A stretch of DNA of 63,704 nucleotides, taken from NCBI GenBank assembly GCA_016868055.1, contig VGHX01000003.1, forward strand, positions 1 to 63,704, in the 5' to 3' direction. The notes below the pieces were generated by a model that saw only the letters and a list, made by a program, of their open reading frames with translations, was not told where the DNA came from and did no database searches. How positions within the stretch are numbered: position 1 is the stretch's first letter; every line of letters starts with the position of its first letter. A program made the position numbers and the translations under genes. This document shows, one piece after another, positions 52,799-62,130 of the stretch. The DNA comes from Betaproteobacteria bacterium (lineage in GTDB: Bacteria > Pseudomonadota > Gammaproteobacteria > Burkholderiales > Burkholderiaceae_D).

Positions 52799-53313
52799 CA
52801 GCGTGGGAAGGCCTGAGCGCCGAGTGGGGTGTATTTCTGACGCGCGCTGATCGAGATGACTTTTGGGTAGACTGGCACGAACGTCCAACGCTCGCCTTGC
52901 GCAAAAAACGCCTCAGCCCACGCACCGCACACGACGCCGTCTTCGCGCAGGTAAGGCTCGCGCTGCGCCATCTGCTGCTGGAATTCGGCGAGCAGCGCGG
53001 TGCGGCGTTTCTCAGCGTCGCGCTTGGCCACCGCCGGGTCGCCTTCAACTTCCTTTATATACAGCGCGGTAAATATCTCCACCCCGCGCTTGAATTCATT
53101 CAGGCGCTTGCTGTCGTCAGTGAGGCTCTCAGCAAACACGCTGAAGATCGCTGAGCAGTGCAGGGCTTGTTGTGCCAGTCGTGGCTCGGCGCTGACCCGC
53201 GCGGGAGATACCAAAATGGCTGCAAGACCGACCATCCATAGGGTGATCGCCGCAAACCTGGCGTATGTGCCATTCGTTGGGAAAGAGACTACCGTGCGCG
53301 CATTGCTGGACAT
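52789..53313 (-). CDS. Exported hypothetical protein
   Basis: 174 residues from the ATG at 53313 (MSSNARTVVSFPTNG); GAGG lies 8 nt upstream, and the tracked 53508 start would add 65 unlike residues. A hydrophobic segment (FAAITLWMVGLAAILVSPARVSA) acts as signal or anchor, then a helical region with a Cys in ALHCSAIFSVFAES and another in GVVCGAWAEAFF. The short C-terminal tail is encoded next to a tandem repeat. No recognised family. Confidence 0.6.
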   Translation of the reverse strand: MSSNARTVVSFPTNGTYARFAAITLWMVGLAAILVSPARVSAEPRLAQQALHCSAIFSVFAESLTDDSKRLNEFKRGVEIFTALYIKEVEGDPAVAKRDAEKRRTALLAEFQQQMAQREPYLREDGVVCGAWAEAFFAQGERWTFVPVYPKVISISARQKYTPLGAQAFPRWRR

Positions 53314-53389
53314 TCGAGAATCCTCGGTGAAAATCGGCTCACGCAGATGGTAATCGATGGCACGTCCCAGCCTCGAAGTACTGATCGGC

Positions 53390-54334
53390 TCACAACAGAT
53401 AACTTCCCGCCAGCGTAAGCAGCTTGCCGCCGGTTCTGAGCTTGAAGCGTGCAACCCCTGCGCTGCGTATCGTGTTGACGCCGCCAAGATCAAGCTGCTG
53501 TATGCCAAGCACTTTGAGCTCTTCGATCGCTTTCCACAGAATCAGGTTGTGCGCGTGCGCATCGCGCCCGGCATCAGTGGTCCATCCGATGTGATAAGTG
53601 GCAGATGCACCGTGCAGCAGAAACATCATTGCAGCAATACGCTCGCGACCAGCATCAGCGCGAAGGGTCAACAGGGTACTCGCGGCGCTTTTACGGGTGA
53701 GGGTATAGCGCTCGACAAATGCAGGCGGTAAGCCATCAAGACCGCGCGCTTGGCGTTGCGCGATATCGGCCTCCAACAACCACCGAAACTGATTCAGCTG
53801 CGTCCCAACGCGCTGCACTGAAAGACACGATGACTCGCTACTCGCCAGCTGATGACGCCAACGATGTTCAAGGTTGGCGCGTAACTGCTCCATGCTTGGT
53901 CTGAGGTCGAGCAGCACGGTCGACATACCGCTCACGACACGTCGCATCGGTGCGAGGCCGTTTGGCTCACCCGCGGCTTGCTCGGGGCTGACAAGCACGA
54001 CCCGCAGGCCCGATAGTGGCAAGGATTTTTTGAGTTGCTGATACACCTGCGATTGCACGTCGGGTAAAACCGGCTGGCGCCAAATCGGTCCGCGTGAGCA
54101 GAGCGCCACTGATGCAATACGTCCGAAGCTTCGCACGATGAACTGCGCCTGTGCCACTGTCTCGCCATCACGCACGACGCGCGCTCTCAGCACGGGAACA
54201 CCGAGCGTGAGCATCGCGCTACCGTAGGACCAGTCTTGTTGAAGTGCGCCGAGCGCGGCACTGTGTGCAGCGTCCCAATCAGCCATCTGATGGCCGCCCC
54301 AGTGCACCTGCCATCGATTAGAATCTTCGGTCAT
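53390..54334 (-). CDS. FemAB-like / GNAT-fold acyltransferase (copy 2)
   Basis: 314 residues from the ATG at 54334 (MTEDSNRWQVHW); an ATG at 54352 is the alternative. Shares ALCSRGPIW, AAMMFLLHGASATYHIGWT, AHNLILWKAIEELK and LDLGGVNT with the protein at 22619. Divergent from the small membrane protein at 54355, as in copy 1. Substrate unknown. Confidence 0.75.
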   Translation of the reverse strand: MTEDSNRWQVHWGGHQMADWDAAHSAALGALQQDWSYGSAMLTLGVPVLRARVVRDGETVAQAQFIVRSFGRIASVALCSRGPIWRQPVLPDVQSQVYQQLKKSLPLSGLRVVLVSPEQAAGEPNGLAPMRRVVSGMSTVLLDLRPSMEQLRANLEHRWRHQLASSESSCLSVQRVGTQLNQFRWLLEADIAQRQARGLDGLPPAFVERYTLTRKSAASTLLTLRADAGRERIAAMMFLLHGASATYHIGWTTDAGRDAHAHNLILWKAIEELKVLGIQQLDLGGVNTIRSAGVARFKLRTGGKLLTLAGSYLL

Positions 54335-54354
54335 ACCTGAGAGCCCATCCAAGC

Positions 54355-54552
54355 ATGCTCGAAAAAATGAAACGTCAACGTGATGAACAAACCGTTATGG
54401 GGCATCGACTCGAAGAGCCCCGCTTCACGCTGTGGGCAGCATTCTGGGCCTTGGTCTACGTTGGGCTGCCGGTAGCGGTGGTGGGGTTGATCTTGGATGT
54501 GCTGGTTCAATGGGTGACAGGGCAGTGCCTCGGACTGTGGTGCTATTTCTGA
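54355..54552 (+). CDS. Small membrane protein with GQCLGLWCY C-terminus (copy 2)
   Basis: 65 residues at most; starts at 54367 or 54397 are also possible. A charged N-terminus precedes one TM helix (LWAAFWALVYVGLPVAVVGLILDVLVQW) and the tail WVTGQCLGLWCYF, matching the gene at 23614. Its start is immediately divergent from copy 2 of the FemAB-like gene, so the pair likely shares a promoter region. Confidence 0.65.
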   Translation: MLEKMKRQRDEQTVMGHRLEEPRFTLWAAFWALVYVGLPVAVVGLILDVLVQWVTGQCLGLWCYF

Positions 54553-54566
54553 ACGCCTCAGATCGT

Positions 54567-54950
54567 CTACTTACCGCATGCGTAGCGCCACCCACCTGCG
54601 CCGCCCGGGTTTTGCGTTAACTTGTCGACCGGTCCGGGTGTATTCACTTGTCCAATCAGACTACCCTTTGCCATGCGCTCGGTGTACATCGAATACGAAA
54701 TAATCCGCGAGGTTTCTTTGGTGCAGTTGTACTCTTTGATTAGCTTCATGGACAGCATGCCACGCGGGCCAGGCTCGCGATATGACTGAATTTCTATCAC
54801 GCGTCGCAAGTCACCATTTTGCGAAATAGAAGAGCTCTCGGCGTAGACCACTGTGCCGCGAATGTTTTCAAAAACCTTGACCAACTCGGCGCGCGAAGCA
54901 GCGCAAACACAAAACAAAATGATGGCCAGGAGCAGATGTTTAGGTGTCAT
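54567..54950 (-). CDS. Surface-adhesin E-like exported protein
   Basis: 127 residues. Signal peptide MTPKHLLLAIILFCVCAASRA-E. Then ELVKVFENIRGTVVYAESSSISQNGDLRRVIEIQSYREPGPRGMLSMKLIKEYNCTKETSRIISYSMYTERMAKGSLIG and a C-terminal YACGK, giving a two-Cys domain as in the adhesin-E-like family. The function in non-pathogens is unknown. Family assignment moderate. Confidence 0.7.
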   Translation of the reverse strand: MTPKHLLLAIILFCVCAASRAELVKVFENIRGTVVYAESSSISQNGDLRRVIEIQSYREPGPRGMLSMKLIKEYNCTKETSRIISYSMYTERMAKGSLIGQVNTPGPVDKLTQNPGGAGGWRYACGK

Positions 54951-55056
54951 AGGGTCGCAAACGAAGTTACTAATTGTTTAATAAATGAGGTTTGCTTTAT
55001 ATTGCCATTGTTATACCGCAATTCAAAGCTAATTGGCGAATGATCTCGGAGAAAAA

Positions 55057-56259
55057 ATGCTCAATATTAGTCATCGCGCACAGAGTCTTGGCACAGAAAA
55101 CGCATTCATCGTGCTGGCCGAGGTCAACAAGTTACTGCGTGAAGGGCGCGACATTGTGTCGTTCTGTATTGGGCAACCGGATTTTCATACGCCGGTGCAT
55201 GTACAAGATGCCGCAGTTAAAGCAATTCGTGAAGGAAAACACGGCTACACACCATCCGCCGGGATTGCCGAGTTGCGGCAGGCGGTTGCCAATGAAATTG
55301 CTCGCACCAGAGGTATCACAGTCACCGCTGATGACGTGGTGGTCGCGGCCGGTGCTAAACCTTTCATTGGCTACACCATTCTTTCGGTGACGGATTACGG
55401 GGCCGGTGACGAGGTGATCTACCCGGTACCGGGATTCCCGATTTACGAATCGCAGATCAAAGCCAATGGCGCGGTCGGCGTGCCGATTTTTTTACGCGAA
55501 TCACGTGACTTCAGTCTTGATCCAAATGAATTAGCCGCGCTGATTACCCCTAAAACGCGGCTATTGATTTTGAATTCGCCGCAAAATCCTACCGGCGGTA
55601 TCATTCCCAAAAAAGATATGGCCGCCATCGCCGAGGTATTACGTGCGCATCCGCAGGTGTGGGTATATGCCGACGAGATTTACGGCCGACTGATTTACGA
55701 CGGTGAGTTTCACTCGATTGCTTCCGAGCCCGGCATGCAAGAGCGCACCATCATCGCGGATGGCCTCTCAAAAACCTATGCCATGACGGGCTGGCGCCTC
55801 GGCTATATGGCCAACAAAAAACTCGCGCCATTCTTCACCACCTGGATCACAAACACCGAGTCGTGTGCCTCGCAAATTACCCAGTGGGCCGGGGTACAAG
55901 CCTTGCTCGGACCACAAGATGACGCTGATCGTATGCGGGACATTTTCCAGCAGCGACGCGATTTGGTGGTCAGCCTGTTGAATGATATTCCGGGTGTAAC
56001 GTGTCAATCACCCGGCGGCGCTTTCTACGCGTGGCCGAATGTGACCGAGGCCTGTCATATCACTGGTTGTCGTGATTCAGAAGAGTTTCGTCAGCGTTTA
56101 TTAAATGAGGCCGGTGTCGCGGTGCTGGCTGATATTCACTTTGGCCCACGCGCCGCAGGTGAAGGGCAACATATTCGCCTGAGTTACGCCGCCTCGGATC
56201 AAGCGATTCGTGATGGCGTTGGGCGGATTCATGCATTCGTCAAACAACACGCGCGCTAA
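55057..56259 (+). CDS. PLP-dependent class I/II aminotransferase
   Basis: 400 residues from the ATG at 55057, with GGAG five nt ahead (the 55033 start is TTG). Motifs: VSFCIGQPDFHTP, GYTPSAGIAELRQAV, ILNSPQNPTGG, VYADEIYGRLIYDG, PLP lysine in DGLSKTYAMTGWRLGY and the late Arg in IRLSYAAS. It resembles aspartate-aminotransferase-like enzymes; the amino donor is undetermined. The following SDR gene starts 46 bp later. Confidence 0.92.
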   Translation: MLNISHRAQSLGTENAFIVLAEVNKLLREGRDIVSFCIGQPDFHTPVHVQDAAVKAIREGKHGYTPSAGIAELRQAVANEIARTRGITVTADDVVVAAGAKPFIGYTILSVTDYGAGDEVIYPVPGFPIYESQIKANGAVGVPIFLRESRDFSLDPNELAALITPKTRLLILNSPQNPTGGIIPKKDMAAIAEVLRAHPQVWVYADEIYGRLIYDGEFHSIASEPGMQERTIIADGLSKTYAMTGWRLGYMANKKLAPFFTTWITNTESCASQITQWAGVQALLGPQDDADRMRDIFQQRRDLVVSLLNDIPGVTCQSPGGAFYAWPNVTEACHITGCRDSEEFRQRLLNEAGVAVLADIHFGPRAAGEGQHIRLSYAASDQAIRDGVGRIHAFVKQHAR

Positions 56260-56305
56260 GCAAGCATGCAAGCTATTCAAATAAAACAGTAGCCCGGGAA
56301 TTGTC

Positions 56306-57067
56306 ATGGCTGAACAAGCGAATAAGGTAGCGCTGATTACTGGCGCAGGTGCCGGGATAGGCAAAGCAACGGCGCGGGTGTTTTTGCAGGCGGGTTACCG
56401 ATTGGTGCTGACCGGGCGACAGCTCGATAAACTCGATCAGGCGATTGCCGATATCGGCGGCACTCAAGAGAACACACTCGCGCAGCGTTGCGATGTGGGT
56501 GACCCTGATAGCGTGAAACAATTATTCGCAGCGACGCAAAGTAAATTCGGTCGGCTTGATGTGCTGTTTAATAACGCAGGTGTCAGCGCGCCGGCAGTGC
56601 CCATCGAATCATTAAGCTACGAGCAGTGGAAAGCGGTGGTAGACGCCAACCTAACTGGCGCATTTCTGTGCTCGCAAGAAGCGATTCGCATGATGAAGTC
56701 GCAAAACCCGCAGGGTGGACGCATCATCAATAACGGCTCCATCTCGGCGCACACCCCGCGACCAATGTCAGCACCGTACACCGCCACCAAGCACGCGATC
56801 GCCGGGCTCACCAAGTCGATTGCCCTCGACGGTCGCGCCTATCGCATCGCCTGCAGCCAGATCGATATCGGCAACGCAGCGACCGAAATGACCGAGCGTA
56901 TGGCGGCGGGCATTCTGCAGGCTGATGGCAGCACCAAAGTCGAGCCACGCATGGACGTCAACCATGTGGCTGATGCGGTGCTGCAGATTGCGCAGTTGCC
57001 GCTCGAGAGCAATGTGCTGTTTATGACCATGATGGCCACTACTATGCCCTACGTCGGCCGCGGCTGA
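56306..57067 (+). CDS. SDR family oxidoreductase
   Basis: 253 residues. [19 protein letters not shown] cofactor motif, NNAGVSAP, Ser-Tyr-Lys catalytic set ([33 protein letters not shown]). Probably co-transcribed with the aminotransferase. Substrate unknown. Confidence 0.92.
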   Translation: MAEQANKVALITGAGAGIGKATARVFLQAGYRLVLTGRQLDKLDQAIADIGGTQENTLAQRCDVGDPDSVKQLFAATQSKFGRLDVLFNNAGVSAPAVPIESLSYEQWKAVVDANLTGAFLCSQEAIRMMKSQNPQGGRIINNGSISAHTPRPMSAPYTATKHAIAGLTKSIALDGRAYRIACSQIDIGNAATEMTERMAAGILQADGSTKVEPRMDVNHVADAVLQIAQLPLESNVLFMTMMATTMPYVGRG

Positions 57068-57294
57068 ACGCCCCATAACAAAATGTCGCTGGCGCTATCA
57101 ACAGGCCGATTTTTGAGATAAATCAGGGGTTTGGCGGGATTTGATCGGCCAATCTGATTGTCGAAAAAATAATAAAAATAAGATTGGTGCGGCGCAAGAA
57201 TTATTGCTTGACAGGGTTATTTCGCGCAGGCAAACTTCGCCTTGGTGCGTTGCACAATATCCGTACCACCATAACTCAACCGGAGAGCAAAACC

Positions 57295-57867
57295 ATGAAT
57301 ATCGCTATCGATCAGCTGTCGAAAGCCACCAAAACGCAAGCCGAAGCGCAGATTCACACGATGTCGGCAATCGCCGAAAAAACGATGCACGCTGTAGCCG
57401 AGCTGGCCGAGCTGAATGCCGCAACGATGAAGGCATCACTCGAAGATTCGTCGGCTATCGCACAAGAAATTCTCGCCGCTAAAGATCCGCAATCCGCGCT
57501 GGTGATCGTGCAGTCGCAGGCACAACCAGCTGCAGAGAAGGCAGCTTCGTATGCCCGCCACATAACTGCTATCGCTACCAAAGCGCAGGCTGAGCTGGGC
57601 AAGGTTGCGCAAGAGCGTATGGCCGAAACTACCGCTCACATTCATTCGCTGGTAAACGACCTGAGCAAAACCGCACCTGCCGGCACCGAGCAATTTGTTG
57701 ATTTGTTCAAGTCGAATTTTGCAAACGCTAATGCAATGTATGAGCAGTTCGCAAAAGCCGGTCAGACCGCGTACGATCACTTCCAGTCACAGCTGAGCGA
57801 CATGGGCAGCCACTTCGGTGTTCCTGCCAAGCCAGCTAAGTCGAAGAAGGCCGCTGCTGCTGCCTGA
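57295..57867 (+). CDS. Phasin family protein
   Basis: 190 residues from the ATG at 57295 behind GGAGAG; upstream codons in the track are non-coding. Helical, Ala-rich, with the phasin_2 pattern (AVAELAELNAATMKASLEDSSAIAQEILAAKDPQSALVIVQSQAQPAAEKAASYARHITAIATKAQAELGKV) and a Lys/Ala tail PAKPAKSKKAAAAA. Coats polyhydroxyalkanoate granules. Confidence 0.93.
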   Translation: MNIAIDQLSKATKTQAEAQIHTMSAIAEKTMHAVAELAELNAATMKASLEDSSAIAQEILAAKDPQSALVIVQSQAQPAAEKAASYARHITAIATKAQAELGKVAQERMAETTAHIHSLVNDLSKTAPAGTEQFVDLFKSNFANANAMYEQFAKAGQTAYDHFQSQLSDMGSHFGVPAKPAKSKKAAAAA

Positions 57868-57890
57868 TCAGTTTCAGCGCAATTAAGGAG

Positions 57891-57918
57891 GGCTGCTTCG
57901 GCAGCCTTTCTTGTTTCT
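57891..57918 (+). terminator. Intrinsic terminator of the phasin gene
   Basis: GGCTGC-TTCG-GCAGCC with a stable tetraloop is followed by TTTCTTGTTTCT, about 25 nt after the stop. Confidence 0.8.
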
Positions 57919-57990
57919 ACCGATCGGTTTGAAGCGTGGTACCGAGCTTGCAGTCATGATGACCAAAATAGGCCATTGCTCAGCTGCCGA

Positions 57991-58668
57991 CTAGAACAAC
58001 GGTAACTGTGACTCTTGCAGCAGGTGATCGGTGACGAATCGCAGCAGCAGCTGATGGTGGGTGCCGTTATGCCATTGCGGCTTCATGTACTTTTTCCAGT
58101 ACCAGCTCTGCTCGCTCTCCGGGTGGCAGCCGAGTAATCCCACCGGGCCCTGCACAATCGCCATCGGGTCGCCGTTGGCGTAGGTAGCCACTTCTTCGAA
58201 CTCGCCACCGATGAATGTTGGGCCATCGTAGAAATACATACGCTCCGGCTCGCCCATCCAGCTGACTTGCGTGGTGGTGCTGTACGAGGATTTAATCTCG
58301 GCGTTGCGTCGCTTGATGTACTGCTTGACGCGAGTGTCGGTGAGGATATCGAAGTAATACGCATCAGCCCAGTACGCGCCCATGCAAATGCCGAGGTATT
58401 TGCCACCGCGACGCAAGAACTTGCGCACTTCGCGCAGGTTGGATTTCATTAAGCTGCTGAAGGTGCTGGCGTCGCCGTAACCGCCGGGGAATACCACCAT
58501 TTCTACGTCATCAAAAAATCCCTCTTGCACCGAGTGCCGGGTAAAAATGCGCAGGTTATAGACGGGTGACAAGGCCTGAATAACCCCGTTCACAGACTCG
58601 ATCGAGCAGATCGGATGGTGCAGAAAGATGGCGATATTTTTTTTCACAGCGTAGACATCCTGCTCCAT
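57991..58668 (-). CDS. BPL-N domain / class I glutamine amidotransferase-like protein
   Basis: 225 residues from the ATG at 58668 (MEQDVYAVKKNIAIFL); an upstream start at 58803 is less likely. Biotin-protein-ligase-N-like: KKNIAIFLHHPICSIESVNGVIQ, VVFPGGYGDASTF, catalytic Cys in LGICMGAYWADAYYF, and HPESE with the conserved His near the end. Usually of unknown substrate; amidohydrolase activity is inferred from the fold. Confidence 0.78.
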   Translation of the reverse strand: MEQDVYAVKKNIAIFLHHPICSIESVNGVIQALSPVYNLRIFTRHSVQEGFFDDVEMVVFPGGYGDASTFSSLMKSNLREVRKFLRRGGKYLGICMGAYWADAYYFDILTDTRVKQYIKRRNAEIKSSYSTTTQVSWMGEPERMYFYDGPTFIGGEFEEVATYANGDPMAIVQGPVGLLGCHPESEQSWYWKKYMKPQWHNGTHHQLLLRFVTDHLLQESQLPLF

Positions 58669-58897
58669 GCATTCCGCCGCCCGTGGGGCTTTTTGAAAGG
58701 GGTGGCGAAGTGTTGATGTATAGCACACCTGAGCCAAATCGACACCTGTGGTTGGGGCCATTGCGGGGCCGTCGTGCCCCACTCGGCTATGATGCGTGGG
58801 CATAGCGTCGTGCCGTCACCCCATCATGGTGCATGGTGCTGGTGCGATACCGGTAGACGCTAACCGCTGACGCTCAACACAACCAAACTAAAGGTAG

Positions 58898-60183
58898 ATG
58901 ATCGCGCTTCTCGAGGCCCATCGCGCTGGGCTGTTGTCTCGCTCTCATTGGGTGCGGAATATCGTCGCCGGCTTGGTGGTTGGCGTGGTCGCTCTACCGC
59001 TCGCGATGGCGTTTGCGATCGCGTCGGGTGCCCGACCCGAGCAGGGTATTTACACCGCGATTATTGGCGGGGGCCTGATCTCGATCCTGGGTGGAAGCCG
59101 GCTGCAAATCGCCGGGCCGACAGGTGCCTTTATCGTTGTTCTTGCCGGCGTCACAGCGAAGTACGGCGTGAGCGGCTTGCAGCTTGCGACCTTGATGGCT
59201 GGCGTGATTCTGCTGTTGATGGGTATCACGCGCATGGGAGGTGCGATCAAGTTCATCCCGGCTCCGGTGGTGGTTGGGTTCACTGCCGGTATCGGCGTGA
59301 TTATTTTTTCGGGCAGTGGAGCGCTTTTCTGGGGTTGCCGCAAGCCGAGGGCGCGCACTTTCATCAAAAGCTCTGGCACCAACTCCGAGCGCTGCCAGAC
59401 ACGCACCTGCCTACGCTCTGTTTGTCCGTGCTGAGCTTGGTGCTGGTCTGGTTTGCGCCCAAGCTGCGATGGCTGACGCGGGTACCGGGGCCATTGACCG
59501 CGATGCTCGTGCTCACCACGCTTCAAGCGTGGCTGCACTTACCCGGTGTGGCCACCATCGGCTCGACCTTTGGCGGTATTCCGACCGGCCTGCCAACATT
59601 CGTGCTGCCCGAGTTGTCTGTCCCGCAGATGATCCCGCTGGTTGGTCCTGCGTTCACCATCGCCCTGCTGGGTGCGATCGAGGCCTTGCTGTCGGCGGTG
59701 GTGGCTGATGGTATGGCGGGTACGCAGCACGACTCGAACCAGGAACTGATCGGGCAGGGCATTGCCAACGTGGTGGCGCCGCTGTTCGGTGGCTTTGCCG
59801 CAACCGGGGCGATCGCGCGCACTGCCACCAATATTCGAAACGGCGCCAATAGCCCGTTGGCTGGCGTTGTGCACGCGCTGACCCTGGTGGCGGTGCTGCT
59901 GTTCATGGCGCCGCTGGCGGCAGATGTGCCGCTGGCGGTGCTGGCGGCGATCTTGTTCGTGGTGGCTTGGAACATGTCGGAGGCGGGGCACTTTGTCCGT
60001 TTGCTGAAAGTGGCGCCGCGCACTGAAAAAATGGTTCTGATGGTGACTTTCTTGCTGACCGTATTCGCCGATTTGGTTGTGGCTGTGGGCGCCGGCGTTG
60101 TGCTGGCTGCTGTTATGGCGCCCGGTCGCATGGCGTGGCTTGCCAAACCCGGTGCGGTGGCGAAAAAATTTTCCAAAAAGTAA
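58898..60183 (+). pseudogene. SulP family anion transporter with a single-base frameshift
   Basis: The first half reads in one frame ([58 protein letters not shown] through [10 protein letters not shown]) and the rest in another (QWSAFLGLP...RVPGPLTAMLVLTTLQ...DGMAGTQHDSNQELIGQGIANVVAPLFGG), ending at 60183. The change occurs at about 59303-59319 around T6-C-GGG; one base fewer than expected. Rejoined it is ~429 residues without a STAS domain. It could be a recent mutation or a sequence error. No canonical slippery heptamer. Confidence 0.85.
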
Positions 60184-60227
60184 TTCCCCTAAGGAAATTC
60201 TTCCTATAATCGTGGGGATATTTTCTT

Positions 60228-62129
60228 GTGATTTCAACGGTGTACCGAGCAACCAGCAGAGTCGATTACTTGCTTGGACTCGATGGCGTGCGCGCCATCG
60301 CGGTCCTGGCGGTGTTGCTATACCACCTTGATCTGCCTGGATTTTTCAGCGCCGGATTCCTTGGCGTTGATCTGTTTTTTGTTCTCTCCGGTTTCCTGAT
60401 CACCTCTCAGCTGCTGCGCGAACACGAGCGAGATCAGGCGATTTCGCTGCGAGATTTTTACCTGCGCCGCGCGCGCCGGCTGCTGCCGGCGGTGGTGGCG
60501 CTGCTACTGCTGTGCGTGTTGCTGGTGGAGTGCTTTGCCCCGGACGCGATTCACCGCACCCGCGTCGACACGCTGCCCGCTTTGTTGTATGCCTCGAACT
60601 GGTGGCAGATTTTTTCTGAGCAGTCTTACTTCGAGATCAGCGGACGGGCGCCGTTGCTGCAGCATCTGTGGTCGCTGGCGATCGAAGAGCAGTTTTACAT
60701 TGTCTGGCCGCTGGCACTGATTGCGATTTTGCGTGCCGGGCAGCGCTATCGTTTGCACTGGGTGGCGCTGGCGCTCATGCTGCTTTCCGGCGGCTGGATG
60801 ATCCTGCTCTCGATACAGCGCGGCTTCCCGGAAGCGGTCGATCCGAGTCGTGCCTACTTAGGCACCGACACCCATGCATTCGGCTTGTTTGCTGGTGCGG
60901 CGCTAGCCGCCTTGTGGGACCCGCGCGCGCGCCGCATTGCGCAGACCAACGCCGCGGCCGCGACCACATCGCCATGGGGCCAGGCGCCGGCCACGCGCAT
61001 TGACTGGTTGGGTATGACGGCGTTGGCGCTGCTGATGGCCACCATGTTGATGAGCGGCGAGAGCAGCGTCTGGTTGTATCGTGGCGGTTTTATCTGCTTT
61101 GCATTACTGACGGTGGTACTGCTGTTCGCCGCGACGCAGTCGGCTGGCTCGCTGCCGCGATGGCTCAGCCAGCCGCCGTTGGTATGGCTAGGCAAGCGTT
61201 CTTATGCGCTGTACCTGTGGCACTGGCCGATTTATGTCTTGCTGCGGCCCGAGTTCGAATTACCCGATCACCCGCTGCTGCAGTCCGCCGTGCGTTTAGT
61301 GCTGACCGGTATCGCAGCTGAGTTGTCCTACCGCTATGTCGAGCAACCCATTCGTAGCGGCGCGCTGTTCGAATGGATCACGCAGCGAAGGCACGCCTAC
61401 CTTGCCTATGCCTCGACCGGCTCTGCGCTGCTGGCGGCTGCGCTGTTCGTGGTGCTGCTGCGTCCGGCACCGCCGCCGGTGATGGGTATCGAGCCGGTGG
61501 CGCTCGAGCATGATCAAGTCGGCGAGCGATCGATGGATCAGCCGGTTGTGGTGCGTCCCTACCGCACCTTGCGCGCCGCCTGCGGGCGCTCGGTGTCTGG
61601 CGCCAGTGATACCTTGCCGCCACCACGGCTAACGGTGATCGGTGACTCGGTACTGCTGGGCGCATCGGAGCACCTGCTGCGTCGGATTGATGGCGTCGAG
61701 ATTGATGTCGCCGTCGGCCGCCAAATCCGCGGTGGCTTGGTGCGCGTGCTTGACCTGAAGTCGCGCAAGATGCTGGCCGATACCGTGGTGATCCATCTCG
61801 GCACCAACGGCTTTTTGGGTGAGCGTTCGCTGCGTGACGTGCTGTCGCATCTGCGTGATCGCCGAGTCATCCTGATTAACGTCAAAGCGCCGCGTCGCTG
61901 GGAGGGCCCCAACAATGCGGTGCTGGCGCAGATCAGTGGTGAGTACAGCAACGTCAAGGTAATTGACTGGAACGCCATCAGCCGCCGCCGCAATGATTAC
62001 TTCGCTGCTGATCGCGTGCACCTGTCCAGCAAAGGCATACAAACGCTGAGCGCGGAGATCGTGCGCGCCTCGGGCGTGCGGAGTGCAAAGGCCGGACACG
62101 CCTTGCGCGTCATTCCCTGCACTGACTGA
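60228..62129 (+). CDS. OafA/YrhL-type acyltransferase with C-terminal SGNH domain
   Basis: 633 residues from a GTG at 60228. The N-terminal acyltransferase-3 domain (1-~400, about 10 TM) has LDGVRAIAVLAVLLYH, FLGVDLFFVLSGFLIT, FYLRRARRLLPA and QHLWSLAIEEQFYIVWP. A periplasmic SGNH domain (~430-620) shows VIGDSVLLGAS, HLGTNGF and the Asp-x-x-His DRVHLSS. Such proteins O-acetylate cell-surface polysaccharides. Confidence 0.92.
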   Translation: MISTVYRATSRVDYLLGLDGVRAIAVLAVLLYHLDLPGFFSAGFLGVDLFFVLSGFLITSQLLREHERDQAISLRDFYLRRARRLLPAVVALLLLCVLLVECFAPDAIHRTRVDTLPALLYASNWWQIFSEQSYFEISGRAPLLQHLWSLAIEEQFYIVWPLALIAILRAGQRYRLHWVALALMLLSGGWMILLSIQRGFPEAVDPSRAYLGTDTHAFGLFAGAALAALWDPRARRIAQTNAAAATTSPWGQAPATRIDWLGMTALALLMATMLMSGESSVWLYRGGFICFALLTVVLLFAATQSAGSLPRWLSQPPLVWLGKRSYALYLWHWPIYVLLRPEFELPDHPLLQSAVRLVLTGIAAELSYRYVEQPIRSGALFEWITQRRHAYLAYASTGSALLAAALFVVLLRPAPPPVMGIEPVALEHDQVGERSMDQPVVVRPYRTLRAACGRSVSGASDTLPPPRLTVIGDSVLLGASEHLLRRIDGVEIDVAVGRQIRGGLVRVLDLKSRKMLADTVVIHLGTNGFLGERSLRDVLSHLRDRRVILINVKAPRRWEGPNNAVLAQISGEYSNVKVIDWNAISRRRNDYFAADRVHLSSKGIQTLSAEIVRASGVRSAKAGHALRVIPCTD

Positions 62130-62130
62130 G

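Noticed and set aside
59303-59319. Programmed -1 frameshift site
   Set aside because: The T6 run is not in the register needed for a canonical slippery heptamer, and no downstream structure is evident.
58948-59450. N-terminal part of the 411-residue ORF at 58948
   Set aside because: Its first ~140 residues are an out-of-frame reading of the SulP N-terminus; only the later part is genuine protein.
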